Source: Guillardia theta CCMP2712
Taxonomy: Eukaryota > Cryptophyceae > Pyrenomonadales > Geminigeraceae
Assembly: GCF_000315625.1 (NCBI RefSeq)
Contig: NW_005434603.1
Span: forward strand, 226,038 to 290,037
Direction: 5' to 3'
Length of the DNA stretch: 64,000 bases
The notes beneath the pieces are model-generated. The model was not told where the DNA came from, searched no databases, and was given only the letters and a program-made list of their open reading frames with translations. The position numbers were made by a program, and so were the translations under genes. The stretch's first letter is position 1. Every line of letters starts with the position of its first letter. Of the stretch, positions 9,101 to 19,414 are shown piece after piece.

Positions 9101-12100
9101 ACCTCTCCTCCAGGTCTCCCTTGCGTGCAACGTAGAGCACGGCTCCTCTCAGATCTTCACTGTCATCGCCGAGACGGACGGGCCCCGCGTCCGTATCACC
9201 AGCACTCACCTTGACTTTGGGCTGATGCGGGTGGGCTGGAGAGCAAAGAAGAAAATCTCCTTCCTCAACATCTGCGACGTCTCCGCCCGTTGGTCAGTCT
9301 CCCTCTACCGCGCCGGCACCTCCGATCCATGGGGCCCGACCATGACCGTGTCTCCATCCCATGGCATCCTCGACGCCGGCAAGACGGCGACGGTGGAGGT
9401 GGAGTTCCGTCCGGAGGAGCCGGAAAGGATGAGGAGTACGCTGGTGGTGGAGGTGGAGGGAGGGCAGACCGAGTTCTTGTCCCTGCGGGGAGAGGTAGTG
9501 TTCTCCAAGGTGTGCCTCGACACTTCCGTGCTTGACCTCGGGACGATCTTCCTCGCCGTTCCGGTGACAAGGAGGATCACGATGAGGAACCTGACCCTCC
9601 TCCCCTCCACTCCCTTCCGCTGGGACATGCGAACCATCGAGGCGCTGCGGGACCCGAGCACCGCCTCCTTCAAGCTTCAGTTCAGAGTCGTCGAGGGGAT
9701 CCTTGGCCCTGAGGAGGAGCAGCAGGTATATGGTGCAACCTGCGCTACTTGAAATCTGACTGAGCTGTCTCCTACTTGCCTCCTCCTGCTCTTCCTCCCT
9801 GTGTCTTCCCTCCTCCTCCTCCCTCCCTTCAGGTCGACATGACCATCGAGGCCATCAGCCTGGGTGAAGCAACGGAGGAGCAGAGCGCGCTAGAGGAGCA
9901 AGGGGAGCAGCTGGGATCGGTCAGCAACCCAGGTGCATAAACACAAGTTCATTCTTCTTCTTTGCTCTGTACACCTTCTTCCCACTTTTCCTCCCCTCCC
10001 CTCCTCTCCTCTCCACTCCTCTCCCCTCCTCTCCCCTCCTCCCCTCTCCTCTCCCTCCTCCCCTCCAATCTCCTCCTCACCTCCCCTGCAGGCATCCTCA
10101 ACTCGCTCGTCCCCCTCCACGTGGAAGGCATGCCCGAGCTGACTGGCTTCGAGCTGCGAGCTCGCGTCATGGGGCTGGCCGTCACCTATCATCTCGGAAC
10201 CATCGAGAGCATCGAGCCGGTCCCAGACGCGCTTCGTGGGACTCCAGCAGCGCTCAAGGTGGGGGTGAGGAAGGACTGGCCACGGGAGCTGGTGGGGGTT
10301 GAGAGCTCGGTGCCGATCGTGCTGGACTTCGGGGAGAGGAAGATGATGGAGAAGCACAGCATGACGTTTGTAGTTCGCAACCACACCGGGATCGAGGCTG
10401 CGTTCAACCTCCACGCCGAGGAGTTCGGGGTGCCGGAGCACGAGATGGAGATGATCGCCCGAGCTGACGCGGGGGAGGAGGCGAGGCCGACAAGAGACCT
10501 CCTGCGCGGGTTCTCCTCGGCCTCCAGCACCTCCGACAGGCTGCGCCGGGGAGGAGAGCAGACGACCAAGATCAGGTTCGCCGACACGACCATGGGCAAG
10601 GAGTCGCAGCCCCTGACGCAGACGCGCGCGTCTGAGAGGACGAGCACTTCCTTGAAGCCTTCCTCGGCTCCTCGCTCTCGCAAGCACACCGGCACCATCG
10701 CCTCCATCAGAATGGGAGCAACCATGCAGCGAGCGGTCTCGACCGGCCCGGCAGGAAGGTCCTTGACGCAGGCAGAGATCGCGATGAGGAAGAACCGAGT
10801 CAGCGCGCCCTACGTGAAAGACGCAGAGAGGCAGCTGGACGCGGGGCTGAGGAGGGGGCATGCGAGCATCCAGCTCCTTCAGTCCTCCAAGGTCAAGGAG
10901 GAGAACACTCGCCTCCGGTCCACCGCGCTCTGGTGCTTGCCAGGGGACCACTCGTCCATCGCCTCGCGTGGACGGTCGCACACGGGGCAGCAGGCAAGCA
11001 AGCTGATCCTCTCGGACGACCACGAGGAGGTGGAGAGGTTCCGGTCGATGCACGGGCAGAAGCTGCTGAACCAGAGGAGCGCGGCGCAGGAGGCGTTCAG
11101 GATGCTGGAGGGCGGGAAGGGCTTCGCTGTCACGTGCTCCACCTACACCGGGAGGATCGAGCCGTGGGGGGAGGTGGAGGTGCGAGTGGACCTCTTCTCA
11201 GATGTTTGCGGCATCTTCAGGGACAGGCTGGTGGTCGAGGTGATCGGCCTTCCGGTCGTGCACATCCCCGTGCTGGGGAAGCTGGTGGGGTCCCCGGTGG
11301 GGATGGAGGGGGGGTCCCTGGGGCTGAACCTCCTGGGGGAGGTGCCCTCAGTGGACTTTGGGGACATCCTGATCAACGGGCAGAGCCAGACGCGGTCGCT
11401 ACGGGTGAGGAACTCGTCGCCATGGCCCCTCCTCGTAGACTGGCAGCTGCTGGAGTCAGCTCCCCCCAACGAGAAGAACCTGATCCAGCTGAGCTCCGTG
11501 GTGGGCGAGGACGGGACCGTCTCCTACCAGCTCGCCGCCGTCGAGCCTCCGGAGGCCAAGAGCACTCCCTTTACCCTGACGCCTCACAGAATGGCGATAC
11601 CCGCTCACTCGACCAAGACCGTCGACGTCTCTTGCCAGTGGCACAAGCCCCAGCACCACGACAACTTCCTGGTAGGCTCCGTCTCCTTCCTGTCCAAGGA
11701 CATGGAGGGCAGCCTGGCAGAGGTGGAGGAGGAGGGGGCGGAGCTGCTGCTGGAGGAGCTGCGGGATCGGGAGACGGCGAGCGTGGCGGATTTACAGGAG
11801 AGGGCGACGGGGATGGAGCTGGTGGACGTCGAGCAGCTCGTGCTCGCCCTGCGCTGCGAGGTGACGAACGCGAGGCTGGAGGCAGACTGCCACAAGCACC
11901 TCAAGTGGATCTGCAGCTCCTCCAACGACTGGAGGTCGCACGCGTCCTACGTGAAGGAGCTCGTGCTGTCGAACCGGGGAAGGTGCAACCAGACCTTTGC
12001 GCTCAAGACCAACTCCCCCTTCTCCATCGACTCCACCGTCTGCACTGCCCCCGTCCACCCCATGGCGCGGGCAGGAGACATCGACCCTGCCTCCTCAAAG

Positions 12101-13156
12101 CCGCAGCTGTTCATCCTCCCGCCCAAGGACAATCTGGTCGTCCGCGTGCGCTTCACCCCCCCGAGCAAGCATCGCTCAGGGCGCGTGGTGGATGACCAGG
12201 TGCTGTTCGGGGAGCTTGTCATGCTCTTCAGCAACGAGGAGGTTCAGAGGATCGAGCTTGAGGCTCAGATCAAACACCCACAGCTGGACATCTTGCCGGA
12301 GGAGCTAAATTTCAACACCCTCCATGTTGAGTCGACTGCCGTCCTGACCCTCGCGCTCTGCAACCCGACGTATGCCGATGCTCACTTCAAAATCGTGCAC
12401 GCCCCCAAGCTCCTCACCATGACCTCCGCCCTCCACGCGGAGGGATCCTCCTCCAATTTCAAAGGTGCGGCTGCTCTCCTCCCCTGCCCTTCTTCGTATG
12501 CCATGCTTGCCGCTACTTGCAGCATGCTCATGATTGTCCCCCATCCCTCCCTCTTTCCCTCCCTGTCTCCCTGTCTCCCTCCCTCCCTGTCTCCCTGTCT
12601 CCCTGTCTCCCTCCCTGTCTCCCTCCCTCCCTCACTCACTCCTTCCCTCCCTCCCTGTCTCCCTCCCTCCCTCACTCACTCCTTCCCTCCCTCCCTGTCT
12701 CCCTCACTCACTCACTCACTCACGTCCCTACCTCAACCTTCCTTTCTTCCTGACTTGCACGCAGCCCTCACAGCCCGCACGGTGGAGACAACGGTGGACG
12801 ACGCCGAAGTCTTCTCCTTCGAGCCTCAGTCGGGCGTCATCCGAGGCAACCTCCTCCGCCCCACCATCCCCGAGTCAGTCATCCTCACCGTCCGCTTCAA
12901 CCCCAAGAAGAACGTGGACTACAGGAGCCGCTTCAAGGTTGAGATCGAAGGAGGAAGGGGAGGCTACTTCACCCTGCTAGGCTCTGGATCCTACGACGAG
13001 AGCAAGGAGCCAGGAGGAGCAACAGGCATCATCCGTGATCACCCGGGCTTCCATCCCCTCATGACCGGCGTCCGAGGACCGATCGTGCCCGGGGAACAGG
13101 AGCGGGGGGCAAGGCCGTTGGCTCCTCCTCCTCCGATGAGTCTGCCGTCCTGGTAG
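6175..13156 (+). CDS. MSP/ASH-repeat cilia protein, DLEC1 (CFAP81)-like
   Basis: Five exons join in phase: 6175-8970, 9114-9725, 9833-9932, 10092-12464 and 12765-13156. They give about 2,090 residues. The N-terminal 450 residues are charged, with an acidic Glu run near residue 150 and coiled-coil potential. From about residue 470 come serial MSP/ASH (Ig-like) domains. One block has the order KTYELPLKLQNV, then FSVSLVKYLGEDGLVAPGM, then HIRFNPDTLADYEDTL, which I recognise from DLEC1, the vertebrate relative of Chlamydomonas FAP81, an axoneme-associated protein. Human DLEC1 is shorter (about 1,750). Introns 1-3 are short and pyrimidine-rich. Intron 4 is 300 nt and stop-free (see separate entry). 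The start ATG follows a long 5' stretch and gives MPKFDDETLAKLQ. Other MSP families (CFAP74, CFAP65, hydin) are alternatives. Confidence 0.85.
12465..12764 (+). repeat. 300-nt in-frame intron with CTCCCTCCCTGT tandem repeats
   Basis: The intron begins GTGCGG after AAAG and ends GCACGCAG. Its length is exactly divisible by three and it has no stop in the host frame, so it looks like coding sequence for a Pro/Ser/Leu-rich insert. It is largely (CTCCCTCCCTGT) and (CTCACTCACTC) repeats at about 12541-12725. Low complexity, splice signals and phase all favour an intron over a real exon. Confidence 0.7.
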
Positions 13157-13639
13157 GATGCGACGTGGTGGGGGTGAGCGGGGCGCTGACTTTCGAGCAG
13201 GTACAACATGGACCAGAGCATGCAGCCCCAGCATCTCACCAAGCACACGCTGCGATGATGGCGCATGGAAAGGCGGAGAGATAAAGGAGGGGAGAAGGGA
13301 CCAAGGGAGACGAAGACTAGGACGAGGACGAAGAGGAAGAGGGGAGGGGGCGGAGCGGAGGGAGCGGAGGGAAGAAGGAGCAAGGAGGCGACTTATGTGA
13401 TGGGTTGGCTTCGTTGAATGTACATAGAAACATCGCGATGCGGTCGAGACGCTCTGTGGGGCTGCGCAAGCACCCCTTCCACATCAGCAGCCTGAGTAAT
13501 AGCGCATGATGAAAGTGACAGCTGTAGCGAAAGAAATCCCGTCAGAAGAGGAGGAGGAGGAGGAGGAGAGACGAGGAGGAGGAGGAGGAGGAGGAGGAGG
13601 AGGAGCGAGAGCAGGAGGAGCAGGAGGAGGAGTGTTGTA
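13157..13639. repeat. 3' flank with (GGA)n microsatellite
   Basis: This begins as the 3' flank of the cilia gene. A GGA/GAG microsatellite occupies about 13545-13635. Minus-strand reading of that repeat gives a Leu/Pro run that is probably not protein. Confidence 0.6.
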
Positions 13640-14202
13640 GGTGGAGGAGCAGGAGAAGAGAAGGGAGGAGGGAGGAGACCGAAGCCGATGCCGATGAGGA
13701 GGGGAAGGTGAACGTCCGGAAGAATTTCCTGAGAAGGGTCAGAAGCTGGGAGGTAGAAGGGTTCGTAGCGGACCAGCGCCAAGTTCAAATTTTGGTTGCG
13801 CACCTGCTGCTTCCTGTAGTATCTGATGAACACGAGAAGAGGTCAATTGACAAAAAGTGACTTTGATGCAAATGTCACCTCACAGCAGAGATCATCTTTT
13901 TCTTCCTTGTTGGCACGCACGTGCCGTACACGTACTCGTCGATATTCTTGTCGTTCTTAGTTAGTCTCCCCCTCCTGCTCTACCTCCTCACCTGGATGAA
14001 GATGATGGCTACTGTCGATCGTATGACCTCCTCCTGCATCGCCCGTCAATGCTGATCTTTCAGAGGGCAACGCAGTTCCATCAACCATAGTCATCGAGTT
14101 AAAGATGAACAGAATTCCTGTGATTATACAACCGAACCTACACTGAGTGATGAGTGCCACAGGAGCAGGAGAAGGAGCAGGAGCAGGAGCAGGAGCAGGA
14201 GA

Positions 14203-14258
<56 letters not shown>

Positions 14259-15530
14259 CATGATGAACAGAACAAGGAGGAACGGGCAAAAGAACAAGGC
14301 AGACAATACCAAGCTCCCCACTCCGTCACCACCGCAAACAGGAAGGTCTGAATAGGAAGATCAGTTCAACTGGGAGGTCAGCAACCCCAGGCATGTTTCA
14401 GTCACCAGGCATCTCTTGGGAAAGGAGACGTTAATTTCCTTGAGGCCATCTGTCGGGTTGACGCATCAGAGATTCTCCATTCCATTCTCACCTTCACCTT
14501 CTGTCTCCACATAACAGCACCGGAAGACAATGTTGCAACCGCGAAAGCTTCCAGGAAGTCTGTTGAGCATGATGCAGCAGTACACTGACGTTGCTGCCAG
14601 CTGCAGACGTGTAAGTTCGACATGTTGGACAACAAGGCAAGGAAAGCACATGCAGCCAAGTCGGAACTTCGCACAGAGATGGTTTGTCAAGGACACACCG
14701 CCATGCATCTCTGCTGTTTACACAATCTTGCCGCACAATCTGCGAAGGCATCAGAGCAAGTGGGTTCTGACCCGTGTCATCAATCATACCTTCCATAGGT
14801 AGTAGGTGAACACAGACTGTGTCATACACGAGACGATCACCATCAGGCCGAAACCATGGAAGGCCAGGAAAATCGAGTTGTGCATGCTGGAGTAGATGAA
14901 GGCACCGTACGCATTGTCGCTCGTCGCCCCCATGTCCTCCAGCCCATCCTGTGGCAGTAAGAACCTTTACAACGCCTGCGAAAGGAAGGCGGGGCAGGAG
15001 CTGCATTTCAAGGGGTGATAAGTGGGCAGGGAGGGCCCGGGGAGCGAAGGGGGGAAGGCAGGATGGTGGAGCGAAGGTAGGAAGGGGTAGGAGGGAGGGG
15101 TGCTTCCGAAGGAGGAAGGCAGAACGATCATCTCACCATAGATTTTGAGTCTAGCTGTTTCTCCACCTTCCCTCCTCCCTGCGCGTCTTCCTGCGGGCCC
15201 TCAGAGACGTTCAGGTTCCTTGCGACTTGCGCCGAGCTGATCGCATGGCTCGTGCCGACAGCCTGCACATCACGAGCATCCGCGAGAGTGCTCAGGTACT
15301 GCTCGACGACAGAAAGCCGTTCACGGAGCTCGACGACCTCGTTGTAGTCGACAGCACCATTCTGCTCTGACTTAGGGAAGGACAGCCAACCGAAGTCCCC
15401 TGAAGTCGCAGAGTCCATCGCACCGTTGCCTGAGGGACCCCACAGGCTGTGACCCTGTCAAAGTGAACGCAGTCAGACCTCTTCAGCACCAATACATTGA
15501 AAGTCATTGGAAGCACGAGCAGGCTAGAGA
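13640..15530 (-). CDS. unidentified multi-exon membrane protein
   Basis: I do not recognise the family. Reading the minus strand, consistent splice signals connect several exons. The first, at about 15517-15475, is hydrophobic (LLVLPMTFNVLVLK). An exon at about 15447-15138 has a coiled-coil segment (VVELRERLSVVEQYL). An exon at about 14950-14795 has a clear membrane helix (SIFLAFHGFGLMVIVSCMT). An exon near 14140-14030 has a second helix (CIITGILFIFNSM). A short exon at about 13957-13880 reads DEYVYGTCVPTRKKKM, and a last exon from about 13825 reads YYRKQQVRNQNLNLALVRYE. The exon near 14600-14520 is ambiguous in frame. The 3' end is unclear because it runs into the (GGA)n tract. It is probably a protein with two to four membrane spans. 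Confidence 0.5.
14158..14258. repeat. (AGGAGC)n hexanucleotide microsatellite
   Basis: About 17 near-perfect AGGAGC/AGGAGA units. On the minus strand this is a GCTCCT tract just 5' of an exon acceptor (CACTCAG), so it lies in an intron of the membrane-protein gene. Poly-Leu and Pro-Ala open frames here are artefacts of the repeat. Confidence 0.9.
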
Positions 15531-16624
15531 TGTCTGTGGGGCGTTAGAGGCTTGTAATGGCCCTGTTCCCGGGTCTAATCGATTATCATCACTGCTCAGT
15601 TATGAAAGTATTGCTTGCTGCCCTGATCTCAATGAATGTTGAATGAAGGTTTGCCAGGGCAGCTCTCAGCTGGCAAGAGTGAATCTGCTATCATGCCAGC
15701 GGAAGCGGCGGCCTGAGGACCGCATCGCCGATCATTATTATTATGATGTAGAATGACTTTTTGTTTTCTTCAGCGAGGAGCCACTGAGCCTGGTCAACTC
15801 AGTTCATTTCAGTCCAAGTCGTTGGCCCGGCAACTTTGCCTGCCGGCCCGGGCCACGGGCCCGGCGGCAACTTTGCCTGCCACCGGTGGCCCCGGGTACC
15901 GTCCAGCGTCGCTGTGCGGACCAAGCCGGTGGCAGCACCGTGTACACCAGCTAAGCTTGCAGGTGACTTTGGGATGTGACTGGCCCGTGGTGCGTTATAC
16001 CGGGAGGGGTGGTCTAGAGCCCGGGCCAGTACGGTCCAAGGGCATTGGGGCCGTACCGGTAGTACTACCGTACCGTACTATCATGCCAGCATAGGACTAA
16101 AAGATTTTCAGTGTATCCCGGGGTGGGGGCCGGTGGGGTGGGGTGGGTGGGTGGGCACTTTGTGTGGTAGCCTGGGTGGGGAAGATAACAAAAACTCGGA
16201 CACCGGTAGTACTGATGGAGGTTTACAGGGGTAGTCCGAGCCGGGGTACGGTAGTGGGCGTTGCTACAGTACCCGTACGGGGTAGTAGTTGCCGAACCGA
16301 ACCACTGAGTTCATGGCGATAGGAGCGCTGCACGAAGAGGCATGATGGCAGGGGATCAAGAAGTCAGGATAGCGTGTTTGAGGACACTTATGTAGCAGGA
16401 GGGGGTAGAGCGAGTGTGTGGTGGACCCAACGAAGATGTTTTATGTCAGTTGCCATGATTTGTATGTATCTGATCCCTGCTCCTTCCCCCTGAAGTTGCG
16501 ATTGATCCATCCTTTCTACAACTCTTCCTCACATCGACTGTGCTATTTTAGTACGTCATTCACACGAGAACATCTCCTTTTGTTTGCATTTCAGACCATG
16601 TGATTTCCATTCTTGAATTCGCAG
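15531..16624. repeat. GC-rich palindromic island between divergent genes
   Basis: From about 15820 to 16310 the sequence is dominated by GGCCCGG/CCGGGCC words, a repeated GCAACTTTGCCTGCC (two copies near 15830 and 15870) and GTACCGGTAGTACTACCGTACCGTAC-like palindromic strings at about 16050-16080. A G-rich (GGGTGGGGTGGGTGGGT) run lies at about 16125-16160. No gene is seen. It belongs to the same class as islands near 28.3, 34.8, 36.4, 45.1 and 54.3 kb. Confidence 0.65.
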
Positions 16625-19198
16625 ATGTTTTTTGGCCTGCAGTGGGGTAATTTCCTGCTGATCAAGAAGAAAAGGCAGGAAAACGATCAATCTCACAACA
16701 CAGACAACAATCATATTGGCCAACTTTCTGAGAGAATCAATGTTAAACGAACCCTGGCCCTGTTGGAGAAGTGGTGACGATGATTTGCTGTTGCACCCGT
16801 ATTGCTCATTGGATTTTACCAGGCCGGGGGTTGTAAGTGGGTACAAAGATCTATTCTCTTATACTCTTTTCTTCCTCTTGTTTACCTTGCTTGTCCGCTG
16901 GCAGCTGAATGTGGAGGCGTCCTATGAAATCCACAACATGCTTACGTCGGTCTTGATAGACCAAAGTGGCGCGCTGGCTGCGATAGCGACAGAAGGACAA
17001 TTCTTTGATTACCTGCTCAGGTCCTTCGACTCAGGATCCAACACTTTTGTCTCTGGTACAGGGCCAACAGGAGGTATCCTCGGAAACTTGTTCTCGACAG
17101 CTTGGTATAACGGTGACCCAATCACCGCATCCGATTCTGGAATGCTCTACGATTACAACAAGTTGATCGGTGGGGTTCTGATCGTCCAAGAAAGAGCTTA
17201 TACGGGGAATTGTGAGTATTCTGTCTACAACAATTACTATCCTGTTTGTTACGATGGTCAGCCCATCACCGCCATTCCGCCGACAAAGCCTTCAAATTTC
17301 AGCTCAAACTCGTGTGCCATTTCTCAAAGCAGGGTCGTTGACAAAGAGTCTCCCAAGTACGCACAGTACTTGAAAGATTTGGAAAACTCCAAGTACGGAG
17401 ATCGGACTGTGCTGGAATCAGGCACTTACGCAAAGACCATCAAAGACTCTTTCGAGTATCGTTACGATCAAGATGGATTTTCAGTCTTCCTGTCACTCGC
17501 AGAAGGGCCAGATGCAAACCTTCAAAAGATAAAAGATTTGGAGACGATGAAATGGTTGGACTACCAGACTCGAAAACTTTCAATCAAGTTCACATTCTAC
17601 AATGGAAATTTCGGTACCTTCACATATGCGAAGATTTCTTTTGATTTCAACAAGGTTGGATCGTAAGTCTGCGTCCATACTTAAAGTTTGCGATTGACCT
17701 TGGGTTGCTCTAGGTTTGTTCGCTACGATCCTGGTGCATCTTTTGTTCAGAAAGGTTTGCCGGGAGCAACCAGTGTGTCTATTGGAACCTTGAACATCGA
17801 ACCATATTTGACTCAAGATGACTTTGCAAGACTTGCCTTCGAAGTAATCTTCATGGTGTGGGTGTTCTATTTCATTTCAGGCTATTTGGTAAATTTCATC
17901 ATCGCTGTTCAGAGAAAACAGCTGTCTAAGTTTTTCAACATGGTGAGAAACTCAATGTCTCTTATTGCGACCACTGAATTGTTTGTGACCAGTGGGCGTT
18001 TCTTGACCTCATCAACTACTCGTGCTACGTCACTTTCATCGTCCTCAGGATTGACATCTTGCGCACAATAATCTGCAATCCAGTGTATGTGCCAACTAAC
18101 CAGTACAACCCCATCTTCGAGACTCTCACACACAAGACAAGAAATCAACTGGCGGTCAACTTCGTATCGATTCTTATCGGAATCCTGCGCTTCTTCAAAT
18201 ATTACGAGTTCCAGCCCAGGCTGCAGATCATCAACAAGACCATGTCGGCATCACTCATTCATTTGTACCATTTCTGTTTTGTCTTCATGGCGATTCTCTT
18301 TGGATTCAGTTTGGTCGGTCATATCAACTTTGGAAATCAAAACCGCGACTTCTGCACGTTCTTCAACGCTGTTCAGGTATGAATTCTTTGATCATTTCCA
18401 CCCTCCTCATCCTTGCCACAGTGTATGTGGGAGTCGCTTTGGGGAGCCTTCGATCTTGGTCCCACGATTGGAAACTACGATCTGGCATATATCAATCCTT
18501 ACACTGCTCAAATCTTTTTCATCTCTTGGATGTTCGTAACAGGGATGGTGTTGATGAATGTGTTTGTTGCTATCTTGATGGACGGATACGCATGCGCGAA
18601 GGAGGAAGGCTTGATATCCGCCAGCAAGTCTGGGAAAGATGCGCCTGATGCAGTCCATGAAGATGTTCTACAAGCGCTCAACTACTTCGCCCGGGCGTTC
18701 AACCCGCTATCATGGAAGTATGACGAGGAAACTTTGATTTGCGCCATGAGGTCCGTCGATTCGCGGATCCCTGACCCAGTGGCAGACAAGACTCTGATAA
18801 AAAAGGAGCTTGACTTCTTGAAGGACACCCGAGAAGAGCTCTCGTCCCGCATCCATCATCTCCAAGAACTCTATCAAAAAGACTTCGATGAGTTCCCTTT
18901 CCTCCCCGTCTGGGATCAAAAAACTTGCCGAGTTGATGAGCTGGCACATCTGATCCCCCTGATCAAAACCAAGATTGCTGGCAGCGTTGAGCATCGCGAG
19001 ATCATGTCAACGTACAAGTCAAGGTTCATCTTCAACATGGAGGAGGAGACGACCGCTGACAAGACCGCACACTTGGACTACGTCGAACGCCTGATAGCCT
19101 ACCTCAAGGCAGAGAACCGAGTCCTGGAGACCAAGTTGTATTATGGAACGGACGGAAAGAAGGACGGGGAAATTCAGGAGCAGAATACGCAGCATTGA
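16625..19198 (+). CDS. polycystin-2 (PKD2/TRPP)-like cation channel
   Basis: Polycystins are TRP-family cation channels, often ciliary. Five exons join in phase: 16625-16773, 16823-17662, 17714-17942, 17993-18376 and 18422-19198. They give 792 residues, with introns of 45-51 nt. TM1 is near residues 58-78. It is followed by a large extracytosolic polycystin domain with paired cysteines and the family block WLDYQTRKLSIKFTFYN. TM2 to TM6 then follow (TM2 FEVIFMVWVFYFISGYL, TM5 FCFVFMAILFGFSLV, TM6 FISWMFVTGMVLMNVFVAIL). The pore exon begins CMWESLWGAFD (about residues 535-545), so the canonical Leu-Gly-Asp filter reads Trp-Gly-Ala. The cytosolic tail is helical and charged. The start ATG gives MFFGLQWG. 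An upstream exon is possible because CGCAG precedes the ATG. Confidence 0.9.
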
Positions 19199-19414
19199 TA
19201 GTGGAAGCATGGAGATAACGTCGCAACAGGAGGCAGAGTTTGTGGTGGTTGTTAAAGAGAGGTTAGCAGTTGACATTGTAATCGTAGTGTAGCTAGATAG
19301 CTTTTGAGGTTATGTGAACAAAATTTTTGACTTTTGGCAAGCCTCTTTGTGCACACGAGCAATAACCATTGAATTCATTCATGGAGACATTTGTATACAG
19401 CTAAGTCCATAGAT

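Noticed and set aside
10933-12195. 420-residue + frame in another phase of the cilia gene
   Set aside because: Gly/Ala/Arg-rich shadow. The MSP-containing frame is the real one.
14124-14332. Poly-Leu and Cys/Ser-rich frames suggesting a membrane peptide
   Set aside because: Translation of the (AGGAGC)n microsatellite, which lies in an intron.
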